A DNA stretch of 64,000 bases from contig NC_088792.1 of the NCBI RefSeq assembly GCF_011386835.1, positions 44,072,882-44,136,881 on the forward strand. The letters are read 5' to 3'. The stretch comes from Chrysemys picta bellii. Taxonomy: Eukaryota; Chordata; Testudines; Emydidae. Every line of letters starts with the position of its first letter. Position 1 is the stretch's first letter. The position numbers and the translations under genes were made by a program. Below, one piece after another: positions 36,606 through 48,144 of the stretch. The notes under the pieces are model-generated. The model ran no database searches. It was not told where the DNA came from and saw only the letters and a program-made list of their open reading frames with translations.

Positions 36606-37165
36606 ACATGAACAAGCACTCGAGTTGTTCATGTCCATTCCAATACTTACTCTCCTTACCCCTCTGTTGGAGTTCTGGCAAGAAGGAACTGAGAGGGTGC
36701 AAGGTTGGCAGGGCTGTATATTGGACACCATGAAGGCGCGACTCCAGGGAGCGCCCAGGCCGACCCTACGGTTGCCGCTAGGGGAAAAATCATCCGGCTA
36801 CTGTCAGGGGCGGCTCCAGGCACCAGCACACCAAGCACGTGCCTGGGGCAGCAAACCGCAGGGAGCGGCCTGCCGGTCGCTGTGAGGGCGGCAGTCAGGC
36901 AGCCTTCGGCGGCATGCCTGTGAGAGGTCTGCCGGTCCCGCTGCTTTGGCGGCAATTCGGCGGCGGGTACGCCGAAGGCGCGGGACCGGTGGACCTCCCG
37001 CAGGCGTGCCGCTGAAGCCTGCCTCACTGCCGTGCTTGGGGCAGCAAAATACATAGAGCTGCCCCTGGCTACTATGCACATGCGCATGCACACACCTGAT
37101 TGGACTGAACATGAACAACATATCTTAAAGAACAACAGTTACCAGAAGGTGAGTAATGGTTTTTT
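36606..37165. repeat. Solo DIRS terminal unit, split by a MITE
   Basis: Left part 36606-36804 and right part 37068-37165 together form a DIRS terminal repeat like 34772-34955 (GAAGGAACTGAGAGGGTGCA, a GGGGAAAAATCATCCGG stretch, then GAACAACAGTTACCAGAAGG). No coding sequence accompanies it, so it is solitary. A 263-bp hAT MITE sits in the middle. Confidence 0.65.
36805..37067. mobile_element. hAT-type MITE with 8-bp duplication
   Basis: The ends CAGGGGCGGCTC and GAGCTGCCCCTG are 12-bp inverted repeats with one mismatch. Flanking GCTACTGT (36797-36804) and GCTACTAT (37068-37075) form an 8-bp target duplication with one mismatch. GC-rich interior (about 70 percent), non-coding. It inserted into a solo DIRS terminal unit, so it is the younger of the two. 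Confidence 0.85.
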
Positions 37166-38179
37166 TTATCTCTGAATCATCAGAATGCAGCATAGACAGG
37201 GACTGTTGATTAAATTGTTGATCATTACCATATATGTGTAAATACACAAAAGCACAAACATTATCTCCCCACATGTCTTTCAGGGTTGAATTTGAGTCAT
37301 TTATTCTGCAGGATGTTTAACCATTTCTGACCATGCATCACAGGGTTAAAACAAAAAAGAATTCTGTACGCGTGTTTCTTTACCTCTCTATCCATAGCTC
37401 AGTTAGGCCCACTGTATTTCCATCTCTGAACTGGTAGAGCTAACCTGCTTTTTGCAGTTTGTTTGTATCTGTCTTCATTTCTAGCCAGTACTGCTGACAA
37501 TCCACTCAGTCCCTTTCTTTCCTGGGCCAGCACCTTTAAGGCTTAGGCTCACCTTTGATCCTAGGCTTTTGGCCTTGAGCAGAGTAAACCAGGCCAGCCT
37601 TATGGGAGCAAAGCAGGAGCATTCCCCAATTTATAATTTCCCCATCCTTATCTTTGCCACTATTTTTTTTTCTGGTTTGCTTCTCCCTCAGCAGCCTTCT
37701 TGGATTTAACTCATTGCAGTCAGGCAGGATAATATCTAACAGATAAATTGAGGTCCATGTGATACACGTTATATCACGCATTTCATGATTGGCTTGGTTG
37801 CTTTTCAGGAACTAATCCCTGTACAGCATGCTCTGTCCATATGCAATTCACTATAACCTGATCTCTACATTCCAGATTTATCTTGTCCATTGTCCCTAGT
37901 ACCAGGGTATTCCTGCTTATCTTAGCTAGAGTGACTCCAGCCTAATGTAGATAAGGGTGTAACAAGCAACTTAATCTTCCATTCATGCCCTCTGAGAAAT
38001 GAAGCTAAACAGTGACATGTCAAGTTAGACATACAATGTTCTACAGTTTTTCTTAACTGAAACAGTATTACAGGAAACATCACCAGCTTCTCATTTTTTC
38101 TCTCCTCCGAGTCATTAAAAATACATAAAATAGAACAGTTCCCATGAAGTATTCCAGAAGACATTACAGCACATAGAAC
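37166..38179. other. SLC25A40 intron, nothing recognised
   Basis: AT-rich, with short open frames only. No exon, RNA gene or clear repeat boundary was identified. Confidence 0.45.
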
Positions 38180-38375
38180 GGGAGGGATAGCTCAGGGGTT
38201 TGAGCATTGGCCAGCTAAACCCAGGGTTGTGAGTTCAATCCTTGAGGGGGCCATTTAGGGATCTGGGGCAAAAATCTGTCTGGGGATTGGTCCTGCTTTG
38301 AGCAGGGGGTTGGACTAGATGACCTCCTGAGGTTCCTTCCAACCCTGATATTAAAAAAAAAAAAAAAAAAAAAAA
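38180..38375 (+). mobile_element. Cry I-type tRNA-derived SINE
   Basis: tRNA-like head with an A-box region (GGGATAGCTCAGGGGTTTGA, 38183-38202) and a B box (GAGTTCAATCC, 38231-38241), then a body and the CR1-like tail TTGGACTAGATGACCTCC...CCAACCCTGATATT ending in a run of A. This is the SINE family typical of cryptodiran turtles, moved by a CR1 LINE. The clean poly(A) and intact boxes suggest a fairly recent insertion. It is the strongest single marker for the host group. Confidence 0.9.
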
Positions 38376-38725
38376 CAGAACAGGGCAAATTACAGCGTTT
38401 TGTGATACATCATAGAAGAAAGAATATGGGGATGATTTAAAGTCCCCACTAGAAATCCATGTAACTAAACAGAATTATGTTTTAAAATTTCCCATCTTTA
38501 TTACTTCCAATTAGTAATATGCACTCCTGTGCACAAGGCCAACAATGGCTCTTCTTCCCATTTAAGCCTTAAGACGTAAGTGGTACAGTGGTACAGTGGA
38601 CTTTATTTGAGCCCTCTATGCTGGGGAGAATTTCACCTTTGAACAGTGGAATGATAGATAAAGATAGCTCCTAAGGTAATCTAAAATGTAAAGAACGTGC
38701 AGTAATCTCGTTCCAAACAACTTAC

Positions 38726-38807
38726 AGTTTAAGGTCTCATATTCCCAAATTTCAGTTTGTTTGTGTGTTTTCACCACATCAAATGGTAAAGTTACTGTAG
38801 CTGCAAT
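38726..38807 (-). CDS. SLC25A40: SLC25A40 exon with third signature motif
   Basis: 82 bp from acceptor ctctttaatag to donor gtaagt, entering in phase 0 and leaving with one base. It encodes IAATVTLPFDVVKTHKQTEI then WEYETLN. LPFDVVKT is the Px[DE]xx[KR] signature of the third mitochondrial-carrier repeat, which forms the matrix salt-bridge network. The human equivalent is FAAVATLPFDVVKTQKQTQLW. The length to the next conserved tryptophan is the same as in human (15 residues). Confidence 0.95.
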
Positions 38808-39099
38808 CTATTAAAGAGTAAAGAGATTTTATTAATATTTCACTTAAAATGTCACAGCAACACAGTGTGAGAGTGAGCCCAGGCTAGTGGGTCAGAGGGC
38901 TCAATGGTACCCCAGTTCTAGATGGCATCCTGGGGGGAATCGGTCTCACACAGTATCTCCTTCTTCTAGATTCCTGGTGTTTCCTGTCATTTGTCTGTCT
39001 TTCAAGCCCTAATCCTGAAACTGGATCCACTAGCTTCCATTCCAGTGCATCACTGGGGGATCTGGACTTTAGATTGTAAAACCTCAGGGAAAGTGACTA

Positions 39100-41433
39100 C
39101 AGGTGAGTCGCATCATACGCTCATTTAACTTGTGCGAATCAACTATACGTGCTCGGCAAAAAAAAAAGAAAAACAACAAGATACCTGTAAATAGTGTGGG
39201 TGATTCCACCCACCATTCCACTCAATGAGCGTAAGTCCTGGAGTGAGCGCGAGATGGGAGACGTGAATCTGCTGTTCCCTCAGTCAGTCTCAGTTCCCGC
39301 GTGCCTCTCATAGTGTGAGCATCTTGCCTCACTGAGTGTGATTCTAGTGTTTAAAGATACGTATTTTTCGTACAACATGGCCCCTAAACACAAGCCAACT
39401 ACTTCATCTGGTGCTCAACCAGAGAAAGAGGAATCTGTTCCAACATTGGAGGAAAAACTGGCTGTGTGGACTTATTGAGAGACGGTATGTCAGTCTCCAA
39501 CGTGGCACGTAAATATGGCCGCAACAAATCTAGCATCTGTTCCATCAAGATTCGAGAGAGAGAAATTCGTCAAGCCATGGCATTAAGTGCTCCAATAACT
39601 ACTAAGGTGACAAGCCAGGTGCGTGATAAGACTTTAGTGAAGACTGAAAAGGCATTAAACTTCTGGCTGGAAGACATGAACCGCAAACGTGTGCTTCTCG
39701 ATGGCAACACGTTGTGAGAAAAGGCTCTTAGCCTCTACGCGCTGTTGAAACCTCCTGCCAAAGAGGGACAGCCTTCTGATGAGAAGGAATTCAAAGCCAG
39801 CCAAGGTTGGCTTAACAGTTTTAGGAACCGCTTCAACCTCAAAAACGTGCAAACTACTGGTGAAGCTGCATGTGTCAATGAAGAGGCAGCAAAAGCCTAC
39901 CCCGAACAATTAAAGAAAATCATAGAAGAAAAGGGCTATCTTCTGGAACAAGTTTTTAATGCTGATGAGACTGGGCTCTTCTGGAAAAAAAATGCCCAAC
40001 CGCACTTACATTTCAAAATCAGAAGGACAAGCCCCTGGCTTCAAAGCAGCTAAAGACCATGTGACTGTGTTGTTTTGTGGCAATGTGGCTGGGCATTTAA
40101 TAAAGCCGGGCTTGCTCTACAGGGCTGCAAATCCCCGTGCCCTGAAAGGCAAGAACAAAAATCTCCTGCCTGTGTTCTGGCAATCAAATAAAAAGGCTTG
40201 GGTGACGGCAGCATTATTTCTGGATTGGTTCCACAAATGTTTCATTCCGGAGGTCAAGCAGTATCTTGAAGAGAAAGGACTTGACTTTAAGTATAGACAA
40301 TGCTCCTGGCCACCCTGCGGCACTCCGTTTGGCACATAACAATGTTGAAGTCATCTTTCTCCCCCCCAATACCACCTCCATCCTTCAACCTCTCGACCAA
40401 GGCATGATTCGCTGTTTCAAGGCCACGTACATGAGGCTTACGTTCTTATGGATATGTAGCGCTATGGATGCTGATCCCAATCTTAACGTGATGGAGTGTT
40501 GGAAGTCCTTCAACATTGCTCATTGCATCACTTATATTAAACAGGCAATGGATGCAATCAAGCTTGAAACAGTCAATGCATGTTGGCGAAACCTATGGAA
40601 ATGTGTGAATGATTTTAAGGGTTTCCTGACCCTTGACGAAGAAGTGAAACACATTGTTCAGGTGGCCAGGCAAGTAGGTGGTGACGGCTTCGTCTATATC
40701 CTTAAGGAAGAAATTGAAGAATTAATTGAGAGCCATAGAGAAACATTGACTAACGAAGAGTTAGAGGAACTGATAAAATAGTCTACAGAAGACGAAGATA
40801 ACGACGACGAACAGGAAGAGACAGCAAGTTGGAATCTTCATAAATTTGCTGAAGTGTTCCAAGTAGCAAAACACTTGAATGATTTAATTTCTGAATACGA
40901 TCCCTCTATGGAACAAAGCCTCAAAATCACATGTAGTATTACAGACGATTTGAGACTGTATTAAGAAATGTTTGAGCAGCTCAAGAGACAACAGCGACAG
41001 TTGCCGATCACTATGTTTTTCCAAGGAAAAACAACCAGCAGCAGATGAGCCTACGCAATCAACTTCTCGAGCTGAACCAGAGCCAACCACTTTGTCTACG
41101 ACTCGCTCTCCGTCACCCAAGGTCTCCATCACCTCCATCTCCTGGATCAACATCAAGCCCTGACGACCCCCTGTAATTACCCGCTGTAATTAAAAATACA
41201 GTACTGTAAAATTATATTTTGCATATGTACTCTTTATTATATACTGTACATTACTGTATACATTATACATTTATACATATTACTGTACAGGGTTGTATAC
41301 ACAAAACCATGTACCGTATACAGTACTTTATGGGCGATTTAAGGGATTTTCCAGGGTAATTTTGACTATATGCGATTTTTGCCTTACACGCTGACTTTGG
41401 AACCTAACCCCTGAGTAAGATGCGACTCCACTG
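39100..41433 (+). mobile_element. Tigger/pogo DNA transposon, both ends present
   Basis: 2334 bp flanked by the TA target dinucleotide. The right end, read inward, is CAGTGGAGTCGCATCTTACT and the left end begins CAGGTGAGTCGCATCATACG, so the terminal repeats match with a few substitutions. These are Tigger-type ends. One transposase gene fills the interior. It lies in an SLC25A40 intron, in the direction opposite to the gene. Confidence 0.9.
39377..41163 (+). pseudogene. Tigger transposase, disrupted
   Basis: Starts at ATG 39377 (MAPKHKPTTSSG). The N-terminal helix-turn-helix includes GMSVSNVARKYGRNKSSICS; a CENP-B-like second DNA-binding domain follows (KALNFWLEDMNRKRV, then FKASQGWLNSFRNRFNLK). 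The DDE domain shows FNADETGLFW (about 39955), SIDNAPGHPAALRL (about 40291) and LQPLDQGMIRCF (about 40387), with the acidic residues retained. Breaks: frameshift near 39464, TGA at 39715 (probably a decayed CGA arginine), a frameshift at an A-run near 39985, a frameshift or small loss near 40289, and a TAG at 40779. The C-terminus is acidic. Not functional, but well readable. Confidence 0.88.
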
Positions 41434-42445
41434 TATACTGAGGTGTGTGCTTTGTCCATGATCAAACACATTAGATTTTGCCTTACAGTACTCTATCCAC
41501 TAGAGTTTATTTTGCAATTTCAACTACGAGGTCTCCCCACCAAAACAATGTCTGGTACTGTATCTACCCACCGATGATTTGGTATTCCCTCACTTGATTA
41601 TATATATTTAAAAGAGTTTGAACACACAGTACACATATATGCTACAGAAAATACTTCATGGCTATGCTAATCACAATGCTGTGTTTATCATCTGTAAAAA
41701 AAACCAAACCAGTGAAACAGAATTATTTTTAAAGTTTGATTAAAACCCCAAGACAACAGCATTTTTAAATGATTGCTGCTTACTATAAATTGTCCAAATG
41801 AACTGAAGTCAACCATATAACAATCAACTGAGTTTTCTGAGAGGTTGTGATTCCACCATTCCATTATGTCGATAATGATCTTGAAATGAAGTTGTGAGTT
41901 TAAAAACAAATTAGTAGGTCTTTCTAACAGCTATGTATCTTAAAAATGTAAACATGCAGGAAAGTATGAGAACATTTTGAATATCATTAACTCCCCACCC
42001 CACAGGCACACACCATGTTGTCCTTGTTAAAAAAAGTGAAAAGACAGCAATTATACTATGTATAGGTTAAAATAGATATAAAAGCTATCAAGTATCTGAA
42101 AACAGCATATTCTAGCTTTGCTGTTGTGGTTACTTTGAGGCCTAACAGTTGCCCACATAGTGCTTCTTTTCAAACAAACCATTTTCACAAAGTTAACATG
42201 ATTGAAGTAATGTGGAAATAATAGCCAGCTTTGGCAAAGTTCAGGCTAACTGTAGGCTTCAGCTGTGATTGTTCCCTGAACTCTGCCAATACTTCTTTTT
42301 ATTTTATTAACTGCAGCTACAGACTCCATGATTTAACAGGCTGCTAAAATTTGTAGTAATAGAAAAAAGTTCTAAGAAGATTTCCAATCAAAACTACTTA
42401 GATATCTTTTACACTTGTATTTTACTTTAACATTTTATTAACTAA
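41434..42445. other. SLC25A40 intron, nothing recognised
   Basis: AT-rich intronic sequence with no recognised exon or repeat. Confidence 0.45.
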
Positions 42446-42630
42446 CGAGGAGTCCAGTGGCACCTTAAAGTCTTCTTCCTCTCCAAGTGCAAACAGATGG
42501 ACATCCTACCAAATGGACTGAAGGTAAAAAAATCCATTGCAATTGACATATTTTTAACTGTTAGTCTTTAAGATGCCACCAGACTCCTCGTTGTTTTTGT
42601 GGATACAGACTAACACGGCTACCTGTCTGA
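42446..42630. repeat. Foldback repeat (ACTAACACGGCT type)
   Basis: AACGAGGAGTCCAGTGGCAC at the left is the imperfect reverse complement of GTGCCACCAGACTCCTCGTT-like sequence at the right (about 42572-42593), followed by GGATACAGACTAACACGGCT. The same end sequence occurs at 44188-44640, 45239-45429 and 55908-56015. Non-coding; class not assigned. Confidence 0.6.
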
Positions 42631-43022
42631 TTTTATTAAATGTTTTCCAATTTGCTTCACTTACAAATAAAAGCAATAACAATTCAAGTGTTTCATCACC
42701 AGATGACTGCATTTTATGTATAGCTAAAGACACATTGATTCTAACCTTGTGTTCAACAACATATTCACAATTTGTGGGAGAATCTCCTGTAATTTCACTC
42801 CTTGTGTTTTATTAATTACATATTCAAACTCCCAATGAATTGAACAGTTTATTTATTAGAAACATCCTAAATGAAGGCATGTTAGCATGTGGTGTGGTAG
42901 AGGATATGGCATTGAACAGAGCACTTTGGAGGGAGAGGACTCATAGAGAGAACCCCATCTGACGGGATTAATGCAAAGAAGAAGTTTGCTTAGAAATATC
43001 AGCAACAGAAACGTAGACTTAC

Positions 43023-43132
43023 AGAGCCAGCTGTTGCCCCTGAAGTAAAGCTGATCATAAATGTTGGTTCATGTGCATCTAATGTCTTGTACAACCGCTT
43101 CTTGATGTGTTCATAGTTATACCAGTATATTG
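43023..43132 (-). CDS. SLC25A40: SLC25A40 internal exon
   Basis: 110 bp from acceptor tctccatag to donor gtaagt; enters with two bases and leaves in phase 0. It encodes IYWYNYEHIKKRLYKTLDAH then EPTFMISFTSGATAGS. This matches human MYWYNYEILKKWLCEKSGLYEPTFMINFTSGALSGS: the end of the second repeat, the cytosolic loop, and the first helix of repeat three. The open frame continues into the intron on both sides, so splice sites, not stops, define it. Confidence 0.95.
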
Positions 43133-43345
43133 CTATGGAGATAGAAAAAACAAACAAAAGAAACCAAATCTCCGAAACCAGAAACTTGCAACAAGCAACA
43201 TAAATCTGTGTACCAAACACAGAAGAACTAATTCATTCCCCTTCTTTATCTCTTAGACATCTAAAAATGCTACTGTTTGCATGCTCTTACCCTAAGAATG
43301 CCAGAGCAAAGAAAGGGAAGAAAAATCCAAACAAAAACAAAAAAG

Positions 43346-43393
43346 GGGAGAGAGAGAGAGAGAGGGGGAGAGAGAGAGAGAGAGAGAGACAGA
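43346..43393. repeat. (GA)n microsatellite
   Basis: Nearly pure GA dinucleotide run with a short G-rich interruption, inside a purine-rich stretch of about 150 bp (43310-43470). It produces spurious open frames on both strands. Confidence 0.9.
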
Positions 43394-43469
43394 CAGAAAA
43401 GGATGCAAATTTAAAAAGAGAAGGAAGGAGACAGAAGAGACTGGGAAAGAGAAAGGAAGACAAGAGGAC

Positions 43470-44187
43470 TGGCACAAATCAAAAGAGGTAATCCTCATAT
43501 TTATGAAAGAACTGAATGAGCAGGATACACAACCAACAGCTGCGCTGTTCTTTTTTTTTTAAGCAACAGATCAATAGATTGAAAACTGTGTGTATTTATT
43601 TGAATGTGTAATATCAGTCATAAATGGCTGAATATGTATATACAATTATGTCAATGTGCAAAATTGCACACCCATACATATTTGTCACATATTATCATAA
43701 TTCAATATGCTGTTAAAATTAATAGAAAATTGCATACTTAACTTTCACCAAATGTGGTTGTAAAGCTTTATTTCTAAACCAAATTTACAAAGGCATTTGC
43801 ACTTATTGAGAACTAAGTCTACAGCAAATTTTCAATTTTAAAAATAATCCATTTTCTGTTCAAATGAAAATAATCTGAATATTTCTTAAAAGGCTGAACA
43901 TACTCTCCTCTTCCTCACATCCATACTCAGCATTCAAAACACAGCCAAAGGGATATTCACTATTACAATAATTCTAAATGATCATCTCAATGAAGGTTGT
44001 CTCTAAAGTGCCTATTATTCTGTGGGAAAAACAAAAATTTTTTGATGCTACTTGAAGTTGAGGTTTACAATGACACTGAGCTCATCTTGGAACTTTGCTA
44101 CACTGATAACTAGACAATCTTTCAAACACTTTGGAGAGGCAGCCCAAGATTTCAGCAGGATAGTTCTAAAACTGTTTGAGGAAAACA
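43470..44187. other. SLC25A40 intron, nothing recognised
   Basis: AT-rich sequence without exon or identifiable repeat. Confidence 0.45.
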
Positions 44188-44640
44188 GGTTTCAGAGTGG
44201 TAGCTGGGTTAGTCTGTACAGCAAAAAGAACAAGGAGTACTTGTGGCACCTTAGAGACTAACAAATTTATTTGAGCTTAAGCTTTCGTGGGCTAAAACCC
44301 ACTTCATCAGATGCATGCAGTGGAAAATACAGTAGGAAGATGTATATACACAGAGGATATGGAAAAATGGGTGTTGCCATACTAACTATAACGAGAGTAA
44401 TCAGGTAAAGGTGGACTATTATCAGCAGGAGAAAAAAAACTTTTGTGGTGATAATCAGGATGGCCCATTTCCAACAGTTGACAAGAAGGTGTGAGTAACA
44501 GTAGGGGGGGAAATTAGCATGGGGAAATAGGTTTTACTTTAATAGTATGTAAAACCTAATTAAAGTAAAACCTATTTTCCCATGCTAATTTTCACCCACG
44601 AAAGCTTATGCTCCAATACATCTGTTAGTCTATAAGGTGC
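44188..44640. repeat. Longer foldback repeat copy
   Basis: Left arm: TTTCAGAGTGGTAGC... GTACTTGTGGCACCTTAGAG ACTAACAAATTTATTTGAGC; right arm: CCCACGAAAGCTTATGCTCC...TTAGTCTATAAGGTGCCACA. A second, inner inverted repeat (about 44500-44592) folds GCATGGGGAAATAGGTTTTA onto its complement. Directly followed by a CR1. An abundant reptilian non-coding repeat; no transposase seen. Confidence 0.6.
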
Positions 44641-44666
44641 CACAGGACTCTTTGTTGCTTTTTACA

Positions 44667-45775
44667 AAATGGCAGATGAAATTCAATGTTGATAAATGCA
44701 AAGTAATGCACATTGGAAAACATAATCCCAACTAATCATATAAAATGCTGGGGTCTAAATTAGCTGTTACCACTCAAGAAAGAGATCTTGGAGTCATTGT
44801 GAATAGTTCTCTGAAAACATCCACTCAACGTGCAGCGGCAGTCAAAAAAGTGAACAGAATGTTGGGAATCATTAAGAAGGGGTTAGATAATAAGACAGAA
44901 AATATCATATTGCCTCTATCCCACATCTTGAATACTGAGTGTAGATGTGGTCGCTCCATCTCAAAAAGAGATGCATTGGAATTGGAAAAGGTTCAGAAAA
45001 GGGCAACAAAAATGGTTAGTGATATGGAACGGCTGCCATATGAGGAGAGATTAATAAAACTGGGACTTTTCAGCTTGGAAAAGAGACGACTAAGGGGGGG
45101 TATGATAGAGGTTTATAAAATCATAACTGGTGTGGAGAAAGTAAGTAAGGAAGTGTTATTTACTCCTTCTCATAACACAAGAACTAGGGGTCACCAAATG
45201 AAATTAATAGGAAGCAGGTTTATAACAAATAAAAGGAAAAAGAACAGGAGTACTTGTGGCACCTTAGAGACTATATATATCTCCTCAATATATGTTCCAT
45301 TCTATATGCATCCGTAGAAGTGGGCTGTAGTCCATGAAAGCTTATGCTCTAATAAATTTGTTAGTCTCTAAGGTGCCACAAGCACTCCTGTTCTTTTTGC
45401 GGATACAGACTAACACGGCTGCTACTCTGAAATAAAAGGAAGTATTTTTTCACACAATGCACAGTCAACCTGTGGAACTCCTTGCCAGAGGATGTTGTGA
45501 AGGCCAAAACTATAACAGGGCTCAAAAAAGAACTAGATAAGTTCTTGGAGGATAGGTCCATCAATGGCTATTAGCCTGGATGGACAGGGATGGTGTCCCT
45601 AGACTCGGTTTGCCAGAAGATGGAAATGGGCTACGGGATGGATCACTTGATGATTACCTATTCTGTCCATTCCTTCTGGGGCACCTGGCATTGGCCACTG
45701 TCGGAAGACAGAATACTGGGCTAGATGGACCTTTGGTCTGACCCAGTATGGCCGTTATTTTGTTATGTTCCAAGT
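44667..45775 (+). mobile_element. CR1 LINE, interrupted by a foldback repeat
   Basis: 5'-truncated forward CR1. The frame 44745-45317 encodes [40 protein letters not shown] and continues to the insertion at 45239-45429, after which the last ORF2 segment and 3' UTR resume (GACCCAGTATGGCCGTTATT near the end). An internal piece around 44920 is missing. Inactive. Confidence 0.85.
45239..45429. repeat. Foldback repeat with 12-bp target duplication
   Basis: 191 bp whose arms (AAGAACAGGAGTACTTGTGG and the complement near 45375-45400) pair, inserted in a CR1. AAATAAAAGGAA is present at 45227-45238 and again at 45430-45441, a perfect 12-bp target-site duplication. This allows exact boundaries for one copy of this repeat family. 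Confidence 0.75.
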
Positions 45776-47806
45776 CTGGGGTGGTTTGTGTGGAATAGTC
45801 TTAGAGTTTGCATGTAGGCCAGCTGTAGACTGCTGTTTGTTATGCCTGATCCAAGTTTTGCCTTAGGAAGAGAAACTGTGAAATTTTGTCCAACAGTGCT
45901 CAGTTCCTAAGGCATTCTGCAGCATATGGGGGCATGTTTTCACTGCCGTGGTACTTGTGGTATAACTTCAGTGTTGCCCCTATCCTGACTCCTGTCTGCT
46001 CACAAGTCTCTAGCTCAAGTTAGGTGGCACTTTAAACTCAAGCTAGCTGGCCTGTCAGGGGATACGGGTTAAAGTTCAAGTGTTGCTGATGCTCAAGCAG
46101 GTAATGCAGTGGGAACATTGCAACTCTGCATTGCTAGTCCAATCATTCTGTGCAGCTCAAGTGTTATTTCACTGTATAGCCACTCTTACTCAAGCTAGGC
46201 TAACTTGAGGGGTTAACTAGAGCTAATTCTGAGTGCTAGTATGTGTATTATTGGTGTGCAGGGATACTGCTCAAAGAGGACAGAGTTAAAGTTGCATTGT
46301 AGAGGTGGCATGTACCTTACTTTGTGTTTCCTGGTGTTCAGAGGGTTATATTTAGTCACTCTCCATATTCTGGAAGGGCACAAGGTAGCACTGAACAACC
46401 TTAATCTGTGTAAATGAAGTTTTGGGGCAGTTAATTTTCCTGGTTAAAAAAAAAATCTCCATTTCCCCATGTACCATAGCCAAGCTCTCCCTCTCTGTGC
46501 CTCTGACTACTTGGCAGTAATTTCCCCTGTCACAAAAGGCACTGGCTGCACATCAGTCCTAAACCATCTCCTCATCTCCCATCTCTTTGCATGATCCCAT
46601 TCGTACCCCTTCGCTTGCAACCCCCACTGAACAGCTCCTTTCCTCCTCACACTTCTTGGTTTGCTCTGACCTCCCCTTTCCCATACGAGCAGCAGCATCA
46701 GGAGAGGGGTGAGCTTTGAGCCCTTTCCCTACTGTAGGAGGCAGCATGGGGAAGGAGGGAAGTTGTAGGTTCCTTCCCTGGGATCAGAAAGCAGTGGAGA
46801 GAAGGAAATCTCTGGAGCCCCATGAGGAAGAATTGTTGGAAGAAGGGGGATAATTGTAGGGGAAGAATGTGGGAGTGCACAGATGGCTCCACTTCCCTTC
46901 CTCCCCAGGAATGTCACTGGGAGAAGGGTGCCTAACTTTCCCCTTCCCCCTTTTTGTTCTGCTCTATCAGTGCTTCTGAGCTGCAGATAGCAAAAGACCC
47001 TCTGATGACAATCCCTTATTCACTGAACGAATCATAGAAAATATTGGCTCTTAAATCAGAAATATTGATCTCTGGACAAAGCTTCCAATAAGGCTCCAAA
47101 AGGGCAGAATGTAGACAGAAAGCAACATGCACAACACACATGCTTTGAAAGTTGCCAAGGACAGGACTCAAACTCACAGTACATTGCATGCTGGTCAGGT
47201 TCAATGACCACAGCATATCACATTGAGCCCACGCAGTTACTAGCATTAAGCTGTCTGCAAAGCCTCTAACTTGCAACGGAGACCCAGTCTTGCTGCACAT
47301 GCACGTTTCACTCTCATTGACAGATCTGTTTACCTTAAACTGAGCTGGAATTACAAACTTAACCCTCAATGGCTTTTGGAATATTGTTTCCCCAAAAGGT
47401 CAGTGGGTGTCATGCATTTGCTAAAATAAATCTTGAGTGAGTGAAATCAGTTTGGGGAGGATCAGAAGTACAGTTTGAACCCCAGCTGTGTGCAAAAAAA
47501 AAAAAAGTTAGAAAAAGCAGGTGATATTGTAAACATTTTTTTAGGACGACTATATCTGGGGAACTCCTTGCTCAAGTTACCCCAAATTTGAACCTTTAAT
47601 CTTACCCCACATCTCCATGAGGCACAGCAAATTTCAAGACAGTTCAATTCAGCACATGGATTTTAAAGCACTTCGATAGTAAAGCACTCTCAACCTTACT
47701 TAGAGCCACATGCTATAATGTTATCAAAGTATAAGGAAAAATGTAAAGGAACTGACAAGAAAGTATTCTCCATAACACAAACTTTTGATGCGACATAAAC
47801 CCTTAC
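45776..47806. other. SLC25A40 intron
   Basis: No exon recognised. Around 46500-46740 the reverse strand shares a 33-bp exact block with the MYB-like fragment at 49130, so it may be a scrap of the same Harbinger-type element. The rest is unassigned. Confidence 0.45.
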
Positions 47807-47980
47807 CTGAGAAAGGTACATCTCTCAGAGCAGTGGGACCCCAGCCCCTCCAGAGTGAAAGCCAACCATCTTTGGCCAGTGTATTATTGATGTATATACG
47901 CAGTTGCTTGTAAGATAACTGGCGAGACTGCATTTTAGTTCTGATCAATTCCAGTGGACTTACTATAGTTAATGAACCCA
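47807..47980 (-). CDS. SLC25A40: SLC25A40 exon with second signature motif
   Basis: 174 bp from acceptor cccattttcag to donor gtaagg; enters with two bases (completing a leucine) and leaves with one base (completed as alanine in the next exon). It encodes [40 protein letters not shown] and [26 protein letters not shown] is the Px[DE]xx[KR] motif of the second carrier repeat, and [15 protein letters not shown] is the characteristic even-numbered helix of SLC25A39/40. Human reads [18 protein letters not shown] and LWRGWAPTVLRDVPFS. This is the most diagnostic exon in the window. Confidence 0.96.
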
Positions 47981-48144
47981 CTGAAAATGGGAAAAGATTA
48001 AGGTTCATTAGTAGGACTTAAAAACAGTCAATTCTGTTAATAGAGCAATTTCCCAAACACTAAAAATAATCCAACATTTCTCCCACCCTATATTTTTGGT
48101 TCCTTTCAGCCACAAGATCAGAGGCTATGTCTTCATAGAGACCT

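Noticed and set aside
36656..37135. Reverse-strand 159-residue frame
   Set aside because: It crosses a DIRS terminal unit and a MITE; no protein similarity.
38180..38260. Functional tRNA gene
   Set aside because: A and B boxes are present, but the body and CR1-like tail with poly(A) show a SINE; no complete cloverleaf.
43267..43491. Open frame rich in Arg/Glu on + and Ser/Leu/Phe on -
   Set aside because: Translation of the (GA)n microsatellite and nearby purine-rich sequence.
47016..47369. 117-residue reverse-strand frame in an SLC25A40 intron
   Set aside because: No domain, no splice context, not part of any element I recognise; likely chance.
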